7,394 nucleotides of DNA from NCBI GenBank assembly GCA_000431515.1, contig HF991333.1, positions 5,346 through 12,739 of the forward strand, read 5' to 3'. Under the pieces are notes generated by a model. That model was not told the origin of the DNA. It did not search any database and saw only the letters and a list, made by a program, of their open reading frames with translations. The DNA comes from Clostridium sp. CAG:632. GTDB lineage: Bacteria; Bacillota; Clostridia; Lachnospirales; Lachnospiraceae. A program made the translations under genes and the position numbers. Below, piece after piece: positions 1 to 6,491 of this stretch. Every line of letters starts with the position of its first letter. Position 1 is the stretch's first letter.

Positions 1-1793
1 TTCCGGATGAGCAGGTCGCACAGGAGGCCGGACTACGGCTCCTGCATTATGATGGATCTCCTAAAGATCTGACCGGATATATCCGTATTCGAAACGGTCT
101 TTCCTGTACTCTTTATGGATACTCGATCATGCCTGAATACCACTGGATTTATCTGGTAAAACTGGATTTAAGCGTTTATCAGTCCCTGATCCAGTCTATT
201 CCGTTTTCTCTTCTTGCGGTTCTGCTGTTTCTTCTTCCGCTGACCTATCTGCTCAGCTCTCTGCTGGCGCAGAAATATTGCCGGCCGATTTTTGACCTGA
301 AACAGAAAATGCTGCAGGCATCCAACGGTGACCTGGATGTGCACTGTGCGATTGAATCGAAAGATGAATTCGGAGAGTTATCCAGCCACTTTAATGAGAT
401 GATGGAAATTATTTCTTCCAATTATAATGAACTGATGCTCACAAAAGAGCAGCTGGAGCATAGTCAGGATGAATTACAGGAAAACTATCGTCAGATCAAG
501 CGCCTTGCTTACACGGATACTCTGACAGGGCTTGCAAACCGTGCTGCCTTCATGGAACATGCTCATAATGTATTCCATCATACCGGCAATTTTGACCGGC
601 ATGCGATTTTATTTATTGACCTGGATAACTTCAAGAATGTAAATGATACTCTCGGTCATGATTACGGTGACCTGCTTCTGCAGCAGATTGCCGATAAGAT
701 CACCCAGCTTCTCGGTGAGGACGATCTGCTTGCCAGAACCGGCGGTGATGAGTTCCTGTTACTCCGTGGCCAGGCCGACGATCTGGCCGGATTGGACAGG
801 CTTGCCTCCGATTTGATTTCTATCGCACAGCATCCGTTTGAGTTAGATGGCGAAACGATCCACGTTTCCATGAGCATCGGTATCGCAATCTTTCCGCAGA
901 ACGGCTTAACTGTAAACGAACTGATCAAGAATGCTGATATTGCCATGTATTGCGCCAAGTCTTCCGGAAAATGCGGCTATCGTTTCTTTAATAGTTCCAT
1001 GGAGGATGAAGTAAACCGGAAAAATGAGATTGAAGAGATTTTACATAATGCAATCCAGAATCAGGAGGTCTATCTCCTATATCAGCCACAGTGTGATACT
1101 CAGACCGGGCGCATCATTGGCTGCGAAGCATTAATGCGTATCCGCAACAGTTATCTGGGACAGATTTCACCGGTTGAGTTTATTCCGATTGCAGAAGAAT
1201 CCGGAATTATTAATGAACTGGGTGCCTGGGCTCTGGAGCATGCCTGTGATTTCAACCGCCAGCTTCTGGATGCCGGCTTCGGACCGATCACTATGTCAGT
1301 TAATGTATCTTCCGAACAATTAAAAGGAGATTCCTTTATTCCTATCCTGAAGCATGTATTGGAAAAGACCAAGCTTCCTCCGGAATATCTGGAATTAGAG
1401 GTTACGGAAAGCGTACTGATCCAGTCCTTTGAACATAACATCAAGCTGGTGGAAGAAATTCGCGCCATGGGAATCCACATTGCATTAGATGACTTCGGTA
1501 CCGGTTACTCTTCTTTCAATTACCTGACACAGATACCGATCGATACTTTGAAGATTGACAAATCATTCGTAGATAATATCTGTACAAATGCCAAGGACTG
1601 CTTCGTTGCCGAAACAATCGTTTCTCTGGCACACAAGCTGAATATCAAGGTCGTTGCCGAAGGTGTGGAATCCTCCGACCAGCTAAAGCTCCTGCAGGAG
1701 AATTCCTGTGATATTTTACAGGGCTACCTGTTCAGCAAGCCACTGCCGGATGAACATTATCGCAATCTTCTGGAAATCAACCATGATGTATGA
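1..1793 (+). CDS. Membrane sensor HAMP-GGDEF-EAL protein (bifunctional-looking cyclic di-GMP cyclase/phosphodiesterase), 5' end missing
   Basis: The reading frame is open from base 3, so the Met at 129 is internal and the gene starts outside the window; 596 residues are visible. Numbering from that Met: the first stretch, ending in WIYLVKLDLS, resembles the end of an extracytoplasmic dCache-type sensor domain. A membrane helix follows at about 19-46, a HAMP domain at about 47-100 and a coiled linker to about 125. The GGDEF domain (about 126-290) has the intact motif GGDEF at 205-209, so it could make cyclic di-GMP from two GTP. The EAL domain (about 300-550) keeps the residues expected for hydrolysis: EAL 333-335, NVSSEQL 392-398, ELEVTES 422-428, DDFGTG 454-459, K475, EGVES 511-515 and QGYLF 531-535. 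The allosteric I-site (RxxD five residues before GGDEF) reads GEDD and lacks its Arg. Which activity dominates in the cell, and the sensed ligand, cannot be told from sequence. It converges on the hydrolase gene with a 6-base gap. Confidence 0.95.
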   Translation, partial: PDEQVAQEAGLRLLHYDGSPKDLTGYIRIRNGLSCTLYGYSIMPEYHWIYLVKLDLSVYQSLIQSIPFSLLAVLLFLLPLTYLLSSLLAQKYCRPIFDLKQKMLQASNGDLDVHCAIESKDEFGELSSHFNEMMEIISSNYNELMLTKEQLEHSQDELQENYRQIKRLAYTDTLTGLANRAAFMEHAHNVFHHTGNFDRHAILFIDLDNFKNVNDTLGHDYGDLLLQQIADKITQLLGEDDLLARTGGDEFLLLRGQADDLAGLDRLASDLISIAQHPFELDGETIHVSMSIGIAIFPQNGLTVNELIKNADIAMYCAKSSGKCGYRFFNSSMEDEVNRKNEIEEILHNAIQNQEVYLLYQPQCDTQTGRIIGCEALMRIRNSYLGQISPVEFIPIAEESGIINELGAWALEHACDFNRQLLDAGFGPITMSVNVSSEQLKGDSFIPILKHVLEKTKLPPEYLELEVTESVLIQSFEHNIKLVEEIRAMGIHIALDDFGTGYSSFNYLTQIPIDTLKIDKSFVDNICTNAKDCFVAETIVSLAHKLNIKVVAEGVESSDQLKLLQENSCDILQGYLFSKPLPDEHYRNLLEINHDV

Positions 1794-1799
1794 TCAGAA

Positions 1800-2966
1800 T
1801 TAATGGAAACAATGATTTCCGATAATCGTATAACTGCCATAGGCTGCATAATTCGCATATTTCACATTAATGAAGCACATATAACCGCCAATATTGTTCA
1901 CGCCTGCCAGTGCTTCATTCGCTGCCTGCTGTGCCTGTGGCAGCGGTCCGTTGTTCAGATATCCGGTCATAACGCTTCCGTATACGGACGGGAACTGTCC
2001 CGGTGCATAAATAACATCATAAATGCTACTACCATAAGCCCCGCTTCTTAAACGATTCAGAACTACATTTGCAACCGCCAGCTGGCCCTCATATGGCTCA
2101 TTTCCTGACTCCATGCTGACCAGACAAGCCAATAAATATGCATCATCATAGGATGCCTGTGTCGGTGCCTGAGTCGTTACTCCTACTGTTGTCGCATTAC
2201 CACCGGATGCATTCTGTGATGCCTGAGCAGCTGCAGCCTCTGCCTGTTTTGCAGCTGCAATCTTAGCCATTTCCTCTTCGATCGTAATTGCAGTTTCCAA
2301 TTTATATTCTACCGATAAATATTCTGCCGAAACGTATCCTTCCCAGTTTTCATTTACCAGAACGCCATACCAGCCGTCTAAGGTCTCGGTTACATTTACC
2401 TGATCGTCCTTCTGCAACATGGCAATTGCCTCGGAGTCTGTGGAAGCATCTCGTCTCACCTTGATAATATCTGCGGTCACGGTTCCTACATTCTTTCCAT
2501 ACTCTTCTGCCATCGGCTCTGCATCCTTGCCGGTCAGAATATATTCTGTCTTTACATATCCGTTTACATTGCCGGATGTGATCTGCGTCCATTCTCCTTC
2601 TGTGCCTACAATGTCTCCGACACAGCCCGGATACATTTTACCCACAACGTCTGCATCAGTTGATGCCGCAGCTCTGACATTTAATGTATCCGTAATATTT
2701 GCGATAAATCTACCATCGTATGGTGAAGCCTCCTGTGCTGCCACCACCGGAACTTCCGCTGCCTCGGTAGAACTCTCTGCCAATATTTCAAATAGCTCAC
2801 TACCTTCCGTCTTCTGCATATTACTATACGAAAATGTCAGTTCTTTGCCGGTATTTCTGTGTCCGTTCATAAAAAGGATGACTGCGGCAAGTACAACCGC
2901 AAATACCACTCCGATTAATAAAAAACGTTCTCTTATATATTGTTTTCTTCTTTTAATTGTTTCCAT
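1800..2966 (-). CDS. Membrane-anchored cell wall hydrolase with two SH3 domains and a SleB-type (Hydrolase_2) catalytic domain
   Basis: A predicted 388-residue peptidoglycan hydrolase working outside the membrane. The N-terminus is basic (KRRKQYIRER), followed by one hydrophobic helix at about 15-33 with no clear cleavage site, so a signal anchor is likely. Two bacterial SH3 repeats lie at about 88-145 (LNVRAAAS, WTQI, GYVKTEYI) and 158-218 (IKVRRDAS, WYGVL, GYVSAEYL); such domains usually bind wall peptide. An Ala/Gln/Thr-rich linker (about 222-272) leads to the catalytic domain at about 276-388, with MESGNEPYEGQLAVANVVLNR (Glu286 is the likely catalytic acid by analogy with the SleB AEARGE motif) and the typical GNH end. 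SleB-family enzymes are lytic transglycosylases of spore cortex; with SH3 domains and a membrane anchor this one could equally be a vegetative autolysin. The ATG at 2966 is chosen because GGAG sits 6 bases upstream; the longer reading from a TTG at 2978 would place the start codon against that Shine-Dalgarno site. It is a single gene from its own promoter. Confidence 0.93.
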   Translation of the reverse strand: METIKRRKQYIRERFLLIGVVFAVVLAAVILFMNGHRNTGKELTFSYSNMQKTEGSELFEILAESSTEAAEVPVVAAQEASPYDGRFIANITDTLNVRAAASTDADVVGKMYPGCVGDIVGTEGEWTQITSGNVNGYVKTEYILTGKDAEPMAEEYGKNVGTVTADIIKVRRDASTDSEAIAMLQKDDQVNVTETLDGWYGVLVNENWEGYVSAEYLSVEYKLETAITIEEEMAKIAAAKQAEAAAAQASQNASGGNATTVGVTTQAPTQASYDDAYLLACLVSMESGNEPYEGQLAVANVVLNRLRSGAYGSSIYDVIYAPGQFPSVYGSVMTGYLNNGPLPQAQQAANEALAGVNNIGGYMCFINVKYANYAAYGSYTIIGNHCFH

Positions 2967-2972
2967 TTTTCG

Positions 2973-2976
2973 CTCC
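2973..2976 (-). promoter_or_regulatory. Shine-Dalgarno site that fixes the hydrolase start
   Basis: On the minus strand GGAG is followed by a 6-base spacer and ATG at 2966-2964. The alternative in-frame TTG start (2978-2976) overlaps this GGAG and has no ribosome site of its own, so the 388-residue version is preferred over a 392-residue one. Confidence 0.8.
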
Positions 2977-2978
2977 AA

Positions 2979-3017
2979 TGTTACTAATCTGTTATAAATT
3001 GTTACATTTTTGTTACA
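2979..3017 (-). promoter_or_regulatory. Four phased TGTAACA-like repeats; candidate WalR/YycF-type response-regulator box
   Basis: On the minus strand four 7-base units occur in order: TGTAACA (3017-3011), TGTAACA (3006-3000), TATAACA (2996-2990) and AGTAACA (2985-2979). Their starts are 11, 10 and 11 bases apart, so they face the same side of the helix. The first two form TGTAAC-N5-TGTAAC, a perfect match to the known WalR consensus TGTWAH-N5-TGTWAH; WalR is an OmpR-family regulator that controls wall hydrolases in Firmicutes. The cluster runs from about the transcription start to just before the Shine-Dalgarno site, a position that suggests repression. The repeats are seen directly; the regulator is inferred. 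Confidence 0.6.
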
Positions 3018-3022
3018 ACGCC

Positions 3023-3051
3023 ACTATATCAGATTACAACTTGCATGTCAA
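3023..3051 (-). promoter_or_regulatory. Sigma-A-type promoter of the cell wall hydrolase gene
   Basis: On the minus strand a perfect -35 TTGACA (3051-3046) is followed by a 17-base spacer and the -10 TATAGT (3028-3023), with a TG one base before the -10 (extended -10). The predicted start of transcription is near 3016, giving a leader of about 50 bases that contains the repeat cluster at 2979-3017. Confidence 0.85.
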
Positions 3052-3055
3052 GTTG
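3037..3055. repeat. 7-base inverted repeat over the hydrolase promoter -35
   Basis: CAACTTG (3037-3043) and CAAGTTG (3049-3055) are perfect inverted copies with a 5-base centre, CATGT. The dyad covers the -35 hexamer of the minus-strand hydrolase promoter. On the plus strand it also holds TTGCAT, which stands 17 bases from CATAAT (3064-3069), a weak candidate promoter for the downstream rsuA gene. It could be an operator, or simply a result of two opposed -35 elements. Confidence 0.4.
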
Positions 3056-3089
3056 GCCTATGTCATAATCATTTATGGGAAAGTTGTTT

Positions 3090-3125
3090 AAATCTACCAG
3101 TTTCTACCACGAAACCGAAAGATTT
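3090..3125 (+). other. Possible leader hairpin upstream of rsuA
   Basis: AAATCT (3090-3095) pairs with AGATTT (3120-3125), and inside it GTTTC (3100-3104) pairs with GAAAC (3111-3115), leaving a symmetric 4x4 internal loop and a 6-base end loop. It ends 15 bases before the rsuA Shine-Dalgarno site. There is no U-tract, so it is not a terminator. The stem is AT-rich and could be chance. Confidence 0.3.
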
Positions 3126-3153
3126 CTTATATTAATTATGAAGGAGCTCGCAA

Positions 3154-3858
3154 ATGGCACAGATTCGATTAGACAAATATCTGGCAGATGCCGGAATCGG
3201 CACCCGCAGTCAGGTAAAACAATACATAAAAAAGAAACAGGTCACTGTAAACAGTATCCCTGCTGCATCAGGCGATCTTAAGATCGATCCGGAAAACGAT
3301 ACGGTGCTCTATCAGGGAAACCCTGTTATACGGGAAGCCTTTGTATATTATCTTTTAAATAAACCGGCCGGCTATATCAGTGCTACGGAAGATCCGGATT
3401 GTCAGACTGTCCTTGATCTGATTCACGATACTACCCATAAGGATCTTTTTCCGGTCGGGAGACTGGACAAGGATACAGAAGGTCTTCTGCTTATTACCAA
3501 TGATGGAGACCTGGCCCATCGGCTTCTGTCACCGCGCAAACACGTGGACAAGACTTATTATGTAGAACTGGATTCCGAGATTCCCTCTCATGCCATTACT
3601 ACCTTCCAAACCGGTATGGATATCGGAGATGATAAGCCGACTCTGCCGGCCGATCTGAAAATCCTGACTCCGACCAGCGCAGAACTGACGATTCGGGAGG
3701 GACGCTTCCATCAGGTCAAACGGATGTTTCATGTCATCGGCTGTGAAGTCACCTATCTGAAGCGGATCCGAATGGGAAGCCTGGAATTAGACGACACACT
3801 GTCTCTTGGAGACTATCGCCCACTTACTTCGGAAGAATTATCTGCTTTACTACATTAA
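3154..3858 (+). CDS. rsuA: RsuA-family 16S rRNA pseudouridine synthase
   Basis: A 234-residue enzyme that isomerises a uridine to pseudouridine in rRNA; in the characterised E. coli RsuA this is U516 of 16S rRNA, and the length (231 residues there) agrees. An S4 RNA-binding domain lies at about 1-60 (IRLDKYLADAGIGTR). The catalytic domain holds GRLDKDTEGLLLITNDG at 102-118 with the expected nucleophile Asp105, KTYYVEL at 133-139, the basic EGRFHQVKRMF at 182-192 and the RsuA-like end GDYRPLTSEEL. The form of the C-terminus favours RsuA (Bacillus YtzG type) over RluB, RluE or RluF, though the exact target base is inferred. The start is supported by AAGGAG (3141-3146) with a 7-base spacer. The promoter is uncertain: TTGCAT-N17-CATAAT at 3041-3069 is the best I find. 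The next gene, tyrA, has its own promoter 29 bases after this stop, and no terminator is visible between them. Confidence 0.93.
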   Translation: MAQIRLDKYLADAGIGTRSQVKQYIKKKQVTVNSIPAASGDLKIDPENDTVLYQGNPVIREAFVYYLLNKPAGYISATEDPDCQTVLDLIHDTTHKDLFPVGRLDKDTEGLLLITNDGDLAHRLLSPRKHVDKTYYVELDSEIPSHAITTFQTGMDIGDDKPTLPADLKILTPTSAELTIREGRFHQVKRMFHVIGCEVTYLKRIRMGSLELDDTLSLGDYRPLTSEELSALLH

Positions 3859-3876
3859 TTAGTCATCTGCTTTATC

Positions 3877-3886
3877 GCGTTAACGC
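3877..3886. repeat. 10-base palindrome next to the tyrA-aroA promoter
   Basis: GCGTTAACGC is a perfect palindrome that ends one base before the TTGACA -35 element. A repressor or activator could sit here, but 10-base palindromes are expected several times by chance in a window this size, so only the position makes it notable. Confidence 0.3.
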
Positions 3887-3887
3887 A

Positions 3888-3916
3888 TTGACATATTGAA
3901 GTTTTGCGATTAAAAT
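3888..3916 (+). promoter_or_regulatory. Sigma-A-type promoter of the tyrA-aroA operon
   Basis: TTGACA (3888-3893), a 17-base spacer and TAAAAT (3911-3916) give a near-consensus promoter. Transcription should start near 3923, only about 22 bases before the tyrA ATG. That leaves no room for a T-box, riboswitch or leader peptide, so control must act at the promoter or on the enzymes. Confidence 0.85.
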
Positions 3917-3945
3917 GCTAATTATATGAAAGGAAGGATCTTATT

Positions 3946-5055
3946 ATGTATACATCTCAACCGTTTACAATTGGATTTATCGGTCTCGGACTGATCGGTG
4001 GCTCGATTGCCAAGTCGATTCGAAGAATATTTCCGGATTACCGGATTCTTGCTTATGATGTCGATGCCGCAGCTTTGGAAGAAGCCATAGCGGACGGAAC
4101 CGTCCATATTGCTCTTTCTGAGATCAATGAGCAGATTGCCGACTGCAACTATATCTTTCTGTGTGCACCGGTTCATTATAATATAGAGTATCTTCCTTTA
4201 TTGAAGAAGTATATGAAGCCGGACTGTATCCTGACGGATGTCGGAAGTGTCAAAACCGATATTTATCAGGCAGTTCTGGATCAGCAGCTTTCGGATGTAT
4301 TTATCGGTGGACATCCGATGGTCGGTTCCGAACGCTCCGGCTACAGTGCCGCTCATGATCATCTGATTGAGAACGCATATTATTTTATTACACCGTCATC
4401 GACCGTTTCCCGGGAAAAGGTCAATGAATTCAGTACCTTTATTGAAGATCTGGGTGCCATTACGATCATTTATTCTCCGGCCCGGCATGATCAGACAACT
4501 GCATACATCAGCCATATCCCGCATATTATTGCCTCCGAACTAGTAAATCTGGTTCGGGACAATGATGATGCCAAGGGCATGAACCGGCAGCTTGCTGCAG
4601 GCGGATTTAAAGATATTACCAGAATCGCTTCCTCTAACCCGGTGATCTGGGAGCATATTCTTTTAAGCAATTCTGCGAATATCATTGCCGGTCTGGAGGA
4701 ATATAAAGATGATCTGCAGCAGATGATCGATGCCATTCACAGAAAGGATGTACCCTATATTCATCAGTTCTTTGAACGTGCCCGTGAATACCGGGATTCC
4801 ATTCCAAATAATGCAACCGGTGTCATCCGGATGAATTATGAGATCTTTGCCGATATTCCGGACGAGGCCGGTGCCATTGAGGGTGTACTTCATATCTTAA
4901 GTACTGCCGGTATCAGCATTAAGAATCTGGGCATCTCCCACAACCGGGAAGATGAAGAGGGTGTATTACGTCTGTCCTTTTACCGGATCGAGGATGCATC
5001 CGGAGCTGCCGAACTGCTTAGAACCAATGGATATACGATATATACCATACTATGA
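3946..5055 (+). CDS. tyrA: Prephenate dehydrogenase with C-terminal ACT domain
   Basis: A 369-residue cytoplasmic enzyme that oxidatively decarboxylates prephenate to 4-hydroxyphenylpyruvate with NAD(P)+, the committed step to tyrosine. The N-terminal Rossmann fold shows GLGLIGGS at 13-20 and an acidic residue (DVD, 38-40) where NAD-preferring enzymes bind ribose. Further family motifs are DVGSVK 98-103, GGHPMVGSERSG 121-132 (with the conserved catalytic-site His123), SHIPH 189-193 and GFKDITRIA 220-228, which includes the conserved Arg226. The ACT domain (about 296-369, starting YEIFADIPDEAGAIEGVL) is found in Bacillus-type TyrA and usually binds tyrosine or another amino acid for feedback inhibition. 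No chorismate mutase domain is fused. Translation starts at an ATG 8 bases after AAGGAAGG. It is the first gene of a two-gene operon, with aroA 41 bases downstream. Confidence 0.96.
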   Translation: MYTSQPFTIGFIGLGLIGGSIAKSIRRIFPDYRILAYDVDAAALEEAIADGTVHIALSEINEQIADCNYIFLCAPVHYNIEYLPLLKKYMKPDCILTDVGSVKTDIYQAVLDQQLSDVFIGGHPMVGSERSGYSAAHDHLIENAYYFITPSSTVSREKVNEFSTFIEDLGAITIIYSPARHDQTTAYISHIPHIIASELVNLVRDNDDAKGMNRQLAAGGFKDITRIASSNPVIWEHILLSNSANIIAGLEEYKDDLQQMIDAIHRKDVPYIHQFFERAREYRDSIPNNATGVIRMNYEIFADIPDEAGAIEGVLHILSTAGISIKNLGISHNREDEEGVLRLSFYRIEDASGAAELLRTNGYTIYTIL

Positions 5056-5096
5056 TTTGGAATTTTATGATTACATGACTAAAGGAGCTTATACTT

Positions 5097-6371
5097 ATGA
5101 TATTTACCAGAAAACAATCCTTACACGGATGCCTGACAGTACCCGGCGATAAATCCATCTCCCATCGCAGTATCATGCTGGGAGCACTTGCGGAAGGAAC
5201 TACTGAAGTCCACGGATTCCTTCAGGGTGCAGATTGTTTATCTTCCATCTCCTGCTTTGAGAAGATGGGTGTACAGATTGAGAATCAGGGAGACATTGTA
5301 CGGATTCACGGTCTTGGTCTCCATAATCTACATGCGCCGTCCGGGACTCTGGATGTCGGTAACAGTGGAACCACAACCCGGCTTATGTCCGGCATTTTAG
5401 CCGCCCAGTCCTTTACCAGTCTGGTAGATGGAGATGCTTCCATCCGCAAGCGTCCAATGAAGCGGATTATCACTCCTCTTACTCAGATGGGTGCTTCCAT
5501 TACCAGTCTGAATCAGAATGACTGTGCTCCGCTCCGAATTGAGGGCAAACCACTGCACGGGATCCATTATCAGTCACCGGTCGCTTCGGCTCAGGTAAAA
5601 TCTGCAATTCTTCTTGCAGGTCTTTATGCCGACGGTGAGACCAGTGTCACAGAACCATATGTTTCCAGAAATCATACAGAGCTAATGTTTGAGGCCTTTG
5701 GTGTCCCTGTCCACCGTGAGGGAACAACCGTTACGATCCGACCGATTGATTCGCTGAATGCGCAGAAAATTCTGGTGCCGGGCGATATCTCCTCTGCTGC
5801 TTATTTTCTGGTAGCCGGACTGATCACTCCAAACTCGGAGCTTGTCATTCGGAATGTGGGAATCAATCCGACCCGGGATGGAATTCTGGATGTCTGCCGT
5901 GCCATGGGGGCCGACATTACCCTTGAACGCGTATCGGATACTATCGGTGAGCCAACGGCGGATATTCGGGTACGTACCAGCGCTCTGCACAGCACCGTGA
6001 TCGAAGGTGCCGTGATTCCAAAGCTGATCGATGAACTGCCGATCATTGCCGTTCTCGCCTGCTTTGCAGAAGGCACAACCGTGATCCGGGATGCTCAGGA
6101 ATTAAAGGTCAAGGAATCCAACCGGATTGATGTTATGGTCCATAGCCTCTCTACCATGGGTGCAGATATCGAGGCAACCGATGACGGTATGATCATTCAC
6201 GGTGGCAAGCCGCTGCATGGTGCCGTCATCGACAGTAACTTAGACCACCGAATTGCCATGAGCTTTGCCATTGCCGGCATGAACGCAGATGGAGAAACCG
6301 AGATTCAGGGATCAGAATGTGTCAATATCTCTTATCCGAACTTCTACTCTGATCTGGAGCGTCTGCTCTGA
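5097..6371 (+). CDS. aroA: 3-phosphoshikimate 1-carboxyvinyltransferase (EPSP synthase), class II type
   Basis: A 424-residue, full-length enzyme that joins shikimate 3-phosphate and phosphoenolpyruvate to form EPSP, the step before chorismate synthase. Visible motifs are PGDKSISHRS at 16-25, DVGNSGTTTRL at 86-96, SAQVKSAILLAG at 164-175, SRNHTE at 190-195, NPTR at 257-260, the catalytic IDELP at 311-315, KESNRI at 339-344 and DHRIAM at 383-388. The set GDKS, SAQVK, RNHTE and NPTR fits all four sequence signatures used to define class II, naturally glyphosate-tolerant EPSP synthases, and Leu96 follows the TTTR motif where class I enzymes have Pro. The start has AAAGGAG (5081-5087) with a 9-base spacer. 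It follows tyrA in the same operon, and the message ends at the hairpin starting 59 bases after the stop. Confidence 0.97.
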   Translation: MIFTRKQSLHGCLTVPGDKSISHRSIMLGALAEGTTEVHGFLQGADCLSSISCFEKMGVQIENQGDIVRIHGLGLHNLHAPSGTLDVGNSGTTTRLMSGILAAQSFTSLVDGDASIRKRPMKRIITPLTQMGASITSLNQNDCAPLRIEGKPLHGIHYQSPVASAQVKSAILLAGLYADGETSVTEPYVSRNHTELMFEAFGVPVHREGTTVTIRPIDSLNAQKILVPGDISSAAYFLVAGLITPNSELVIRNVGINPTRDGILDVCRAMGADITLERVSDTIGEPTADIRVRTSALHSTVIEGAVIPKLIDELPIIAVLACFAEGTTVIRDAQELKVKESNRIDVMVHSLSTMGADIEATDDGMIIHGGKPLHGAVIDSNLDHRIAMSFAIAGMNADGETEIQGSECVNISYPNFYSDLERLL

Positions 6372-6430
6372 TCCGCATGGTTTGAATCTAATATAATCTA
6401 AATGTAGCATAGTTTTATTTTAAAACCGGA

Positions 6431-6478
6431 AAAAGGTGATCATCCGAACGAAAAGCCTCGTCAGAACGATCACCTTTT
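6431..6478. terminator. Bidirectional intrinsic terminator between aroA and the small minus-strand gene
   Basis: AAAAGGTGATC (6431-6441) pairs perfectly with GATCACCTTTT (6468-6478). The 26-base interior is long for a terminator and may fold further through ACGA (6448-6451) and TCGT (6458-6461). On the plus strand the stem ends in TTTT after aroA; on the minus strand it ends in a T5 run, 13 bases after the stop of the small gene, so the minus direction looks the stronger of the two. Confidence 0.85.
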
Positions 6479-6491
6479 ATGTTGCTATATT

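Noticed and set aside
1800..2966. Spore-germination SleB assignment for the hydrolase
   Set aside because: The catalytic family fits, but the SH3 pair, membrane anchor, sigma-A-type promoter and lack of a ypeB neighbour do not support a spore-specific role.
2966..2978. Longer hydrolase reading from TTG at 2978
   Set aside because: The TTG overlaps the GGAG that serves the ATG at 2966, so it has no upstream ribosome site.
2419..2997. 192-residue plus-strand frame opposite the hydrolase N-terminus
   Set aside because: It is the mirror of the hydrolase coding sequence, with Ser/Thr/Ala-rich text typical of an antisense shadow and no ribosome site.
3075..3281. 68-residue plus-strand reading frame overlapping the start of rsuA
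   Set aside because: No ribosome site before its ATG, no recognisable protein character, and most of it lies out of frame over the well-supported rsuA start.
4952..5152. Small plus-strand frame bridging tyrA and aroA
   Set aside because: It is out of frame over both genes' ends, whose own motifs and ribosome sites are convincing.
6385..6401. AATCTAA repeated at 10-base spacing after the aroA stop
   Set aside because: Low-complexity AT-rich sequence between a stop codon and a terminator, with no gene to control; probably chance.
6412..6426. GTTTTA-TTT-TAAAAC hairpin after aroA as a second terminator
   Set aside because: The stem is entirely A-T except one pair, with no following U-run; it is better read as the AT-rich flank of the terminator at 6431-6478.
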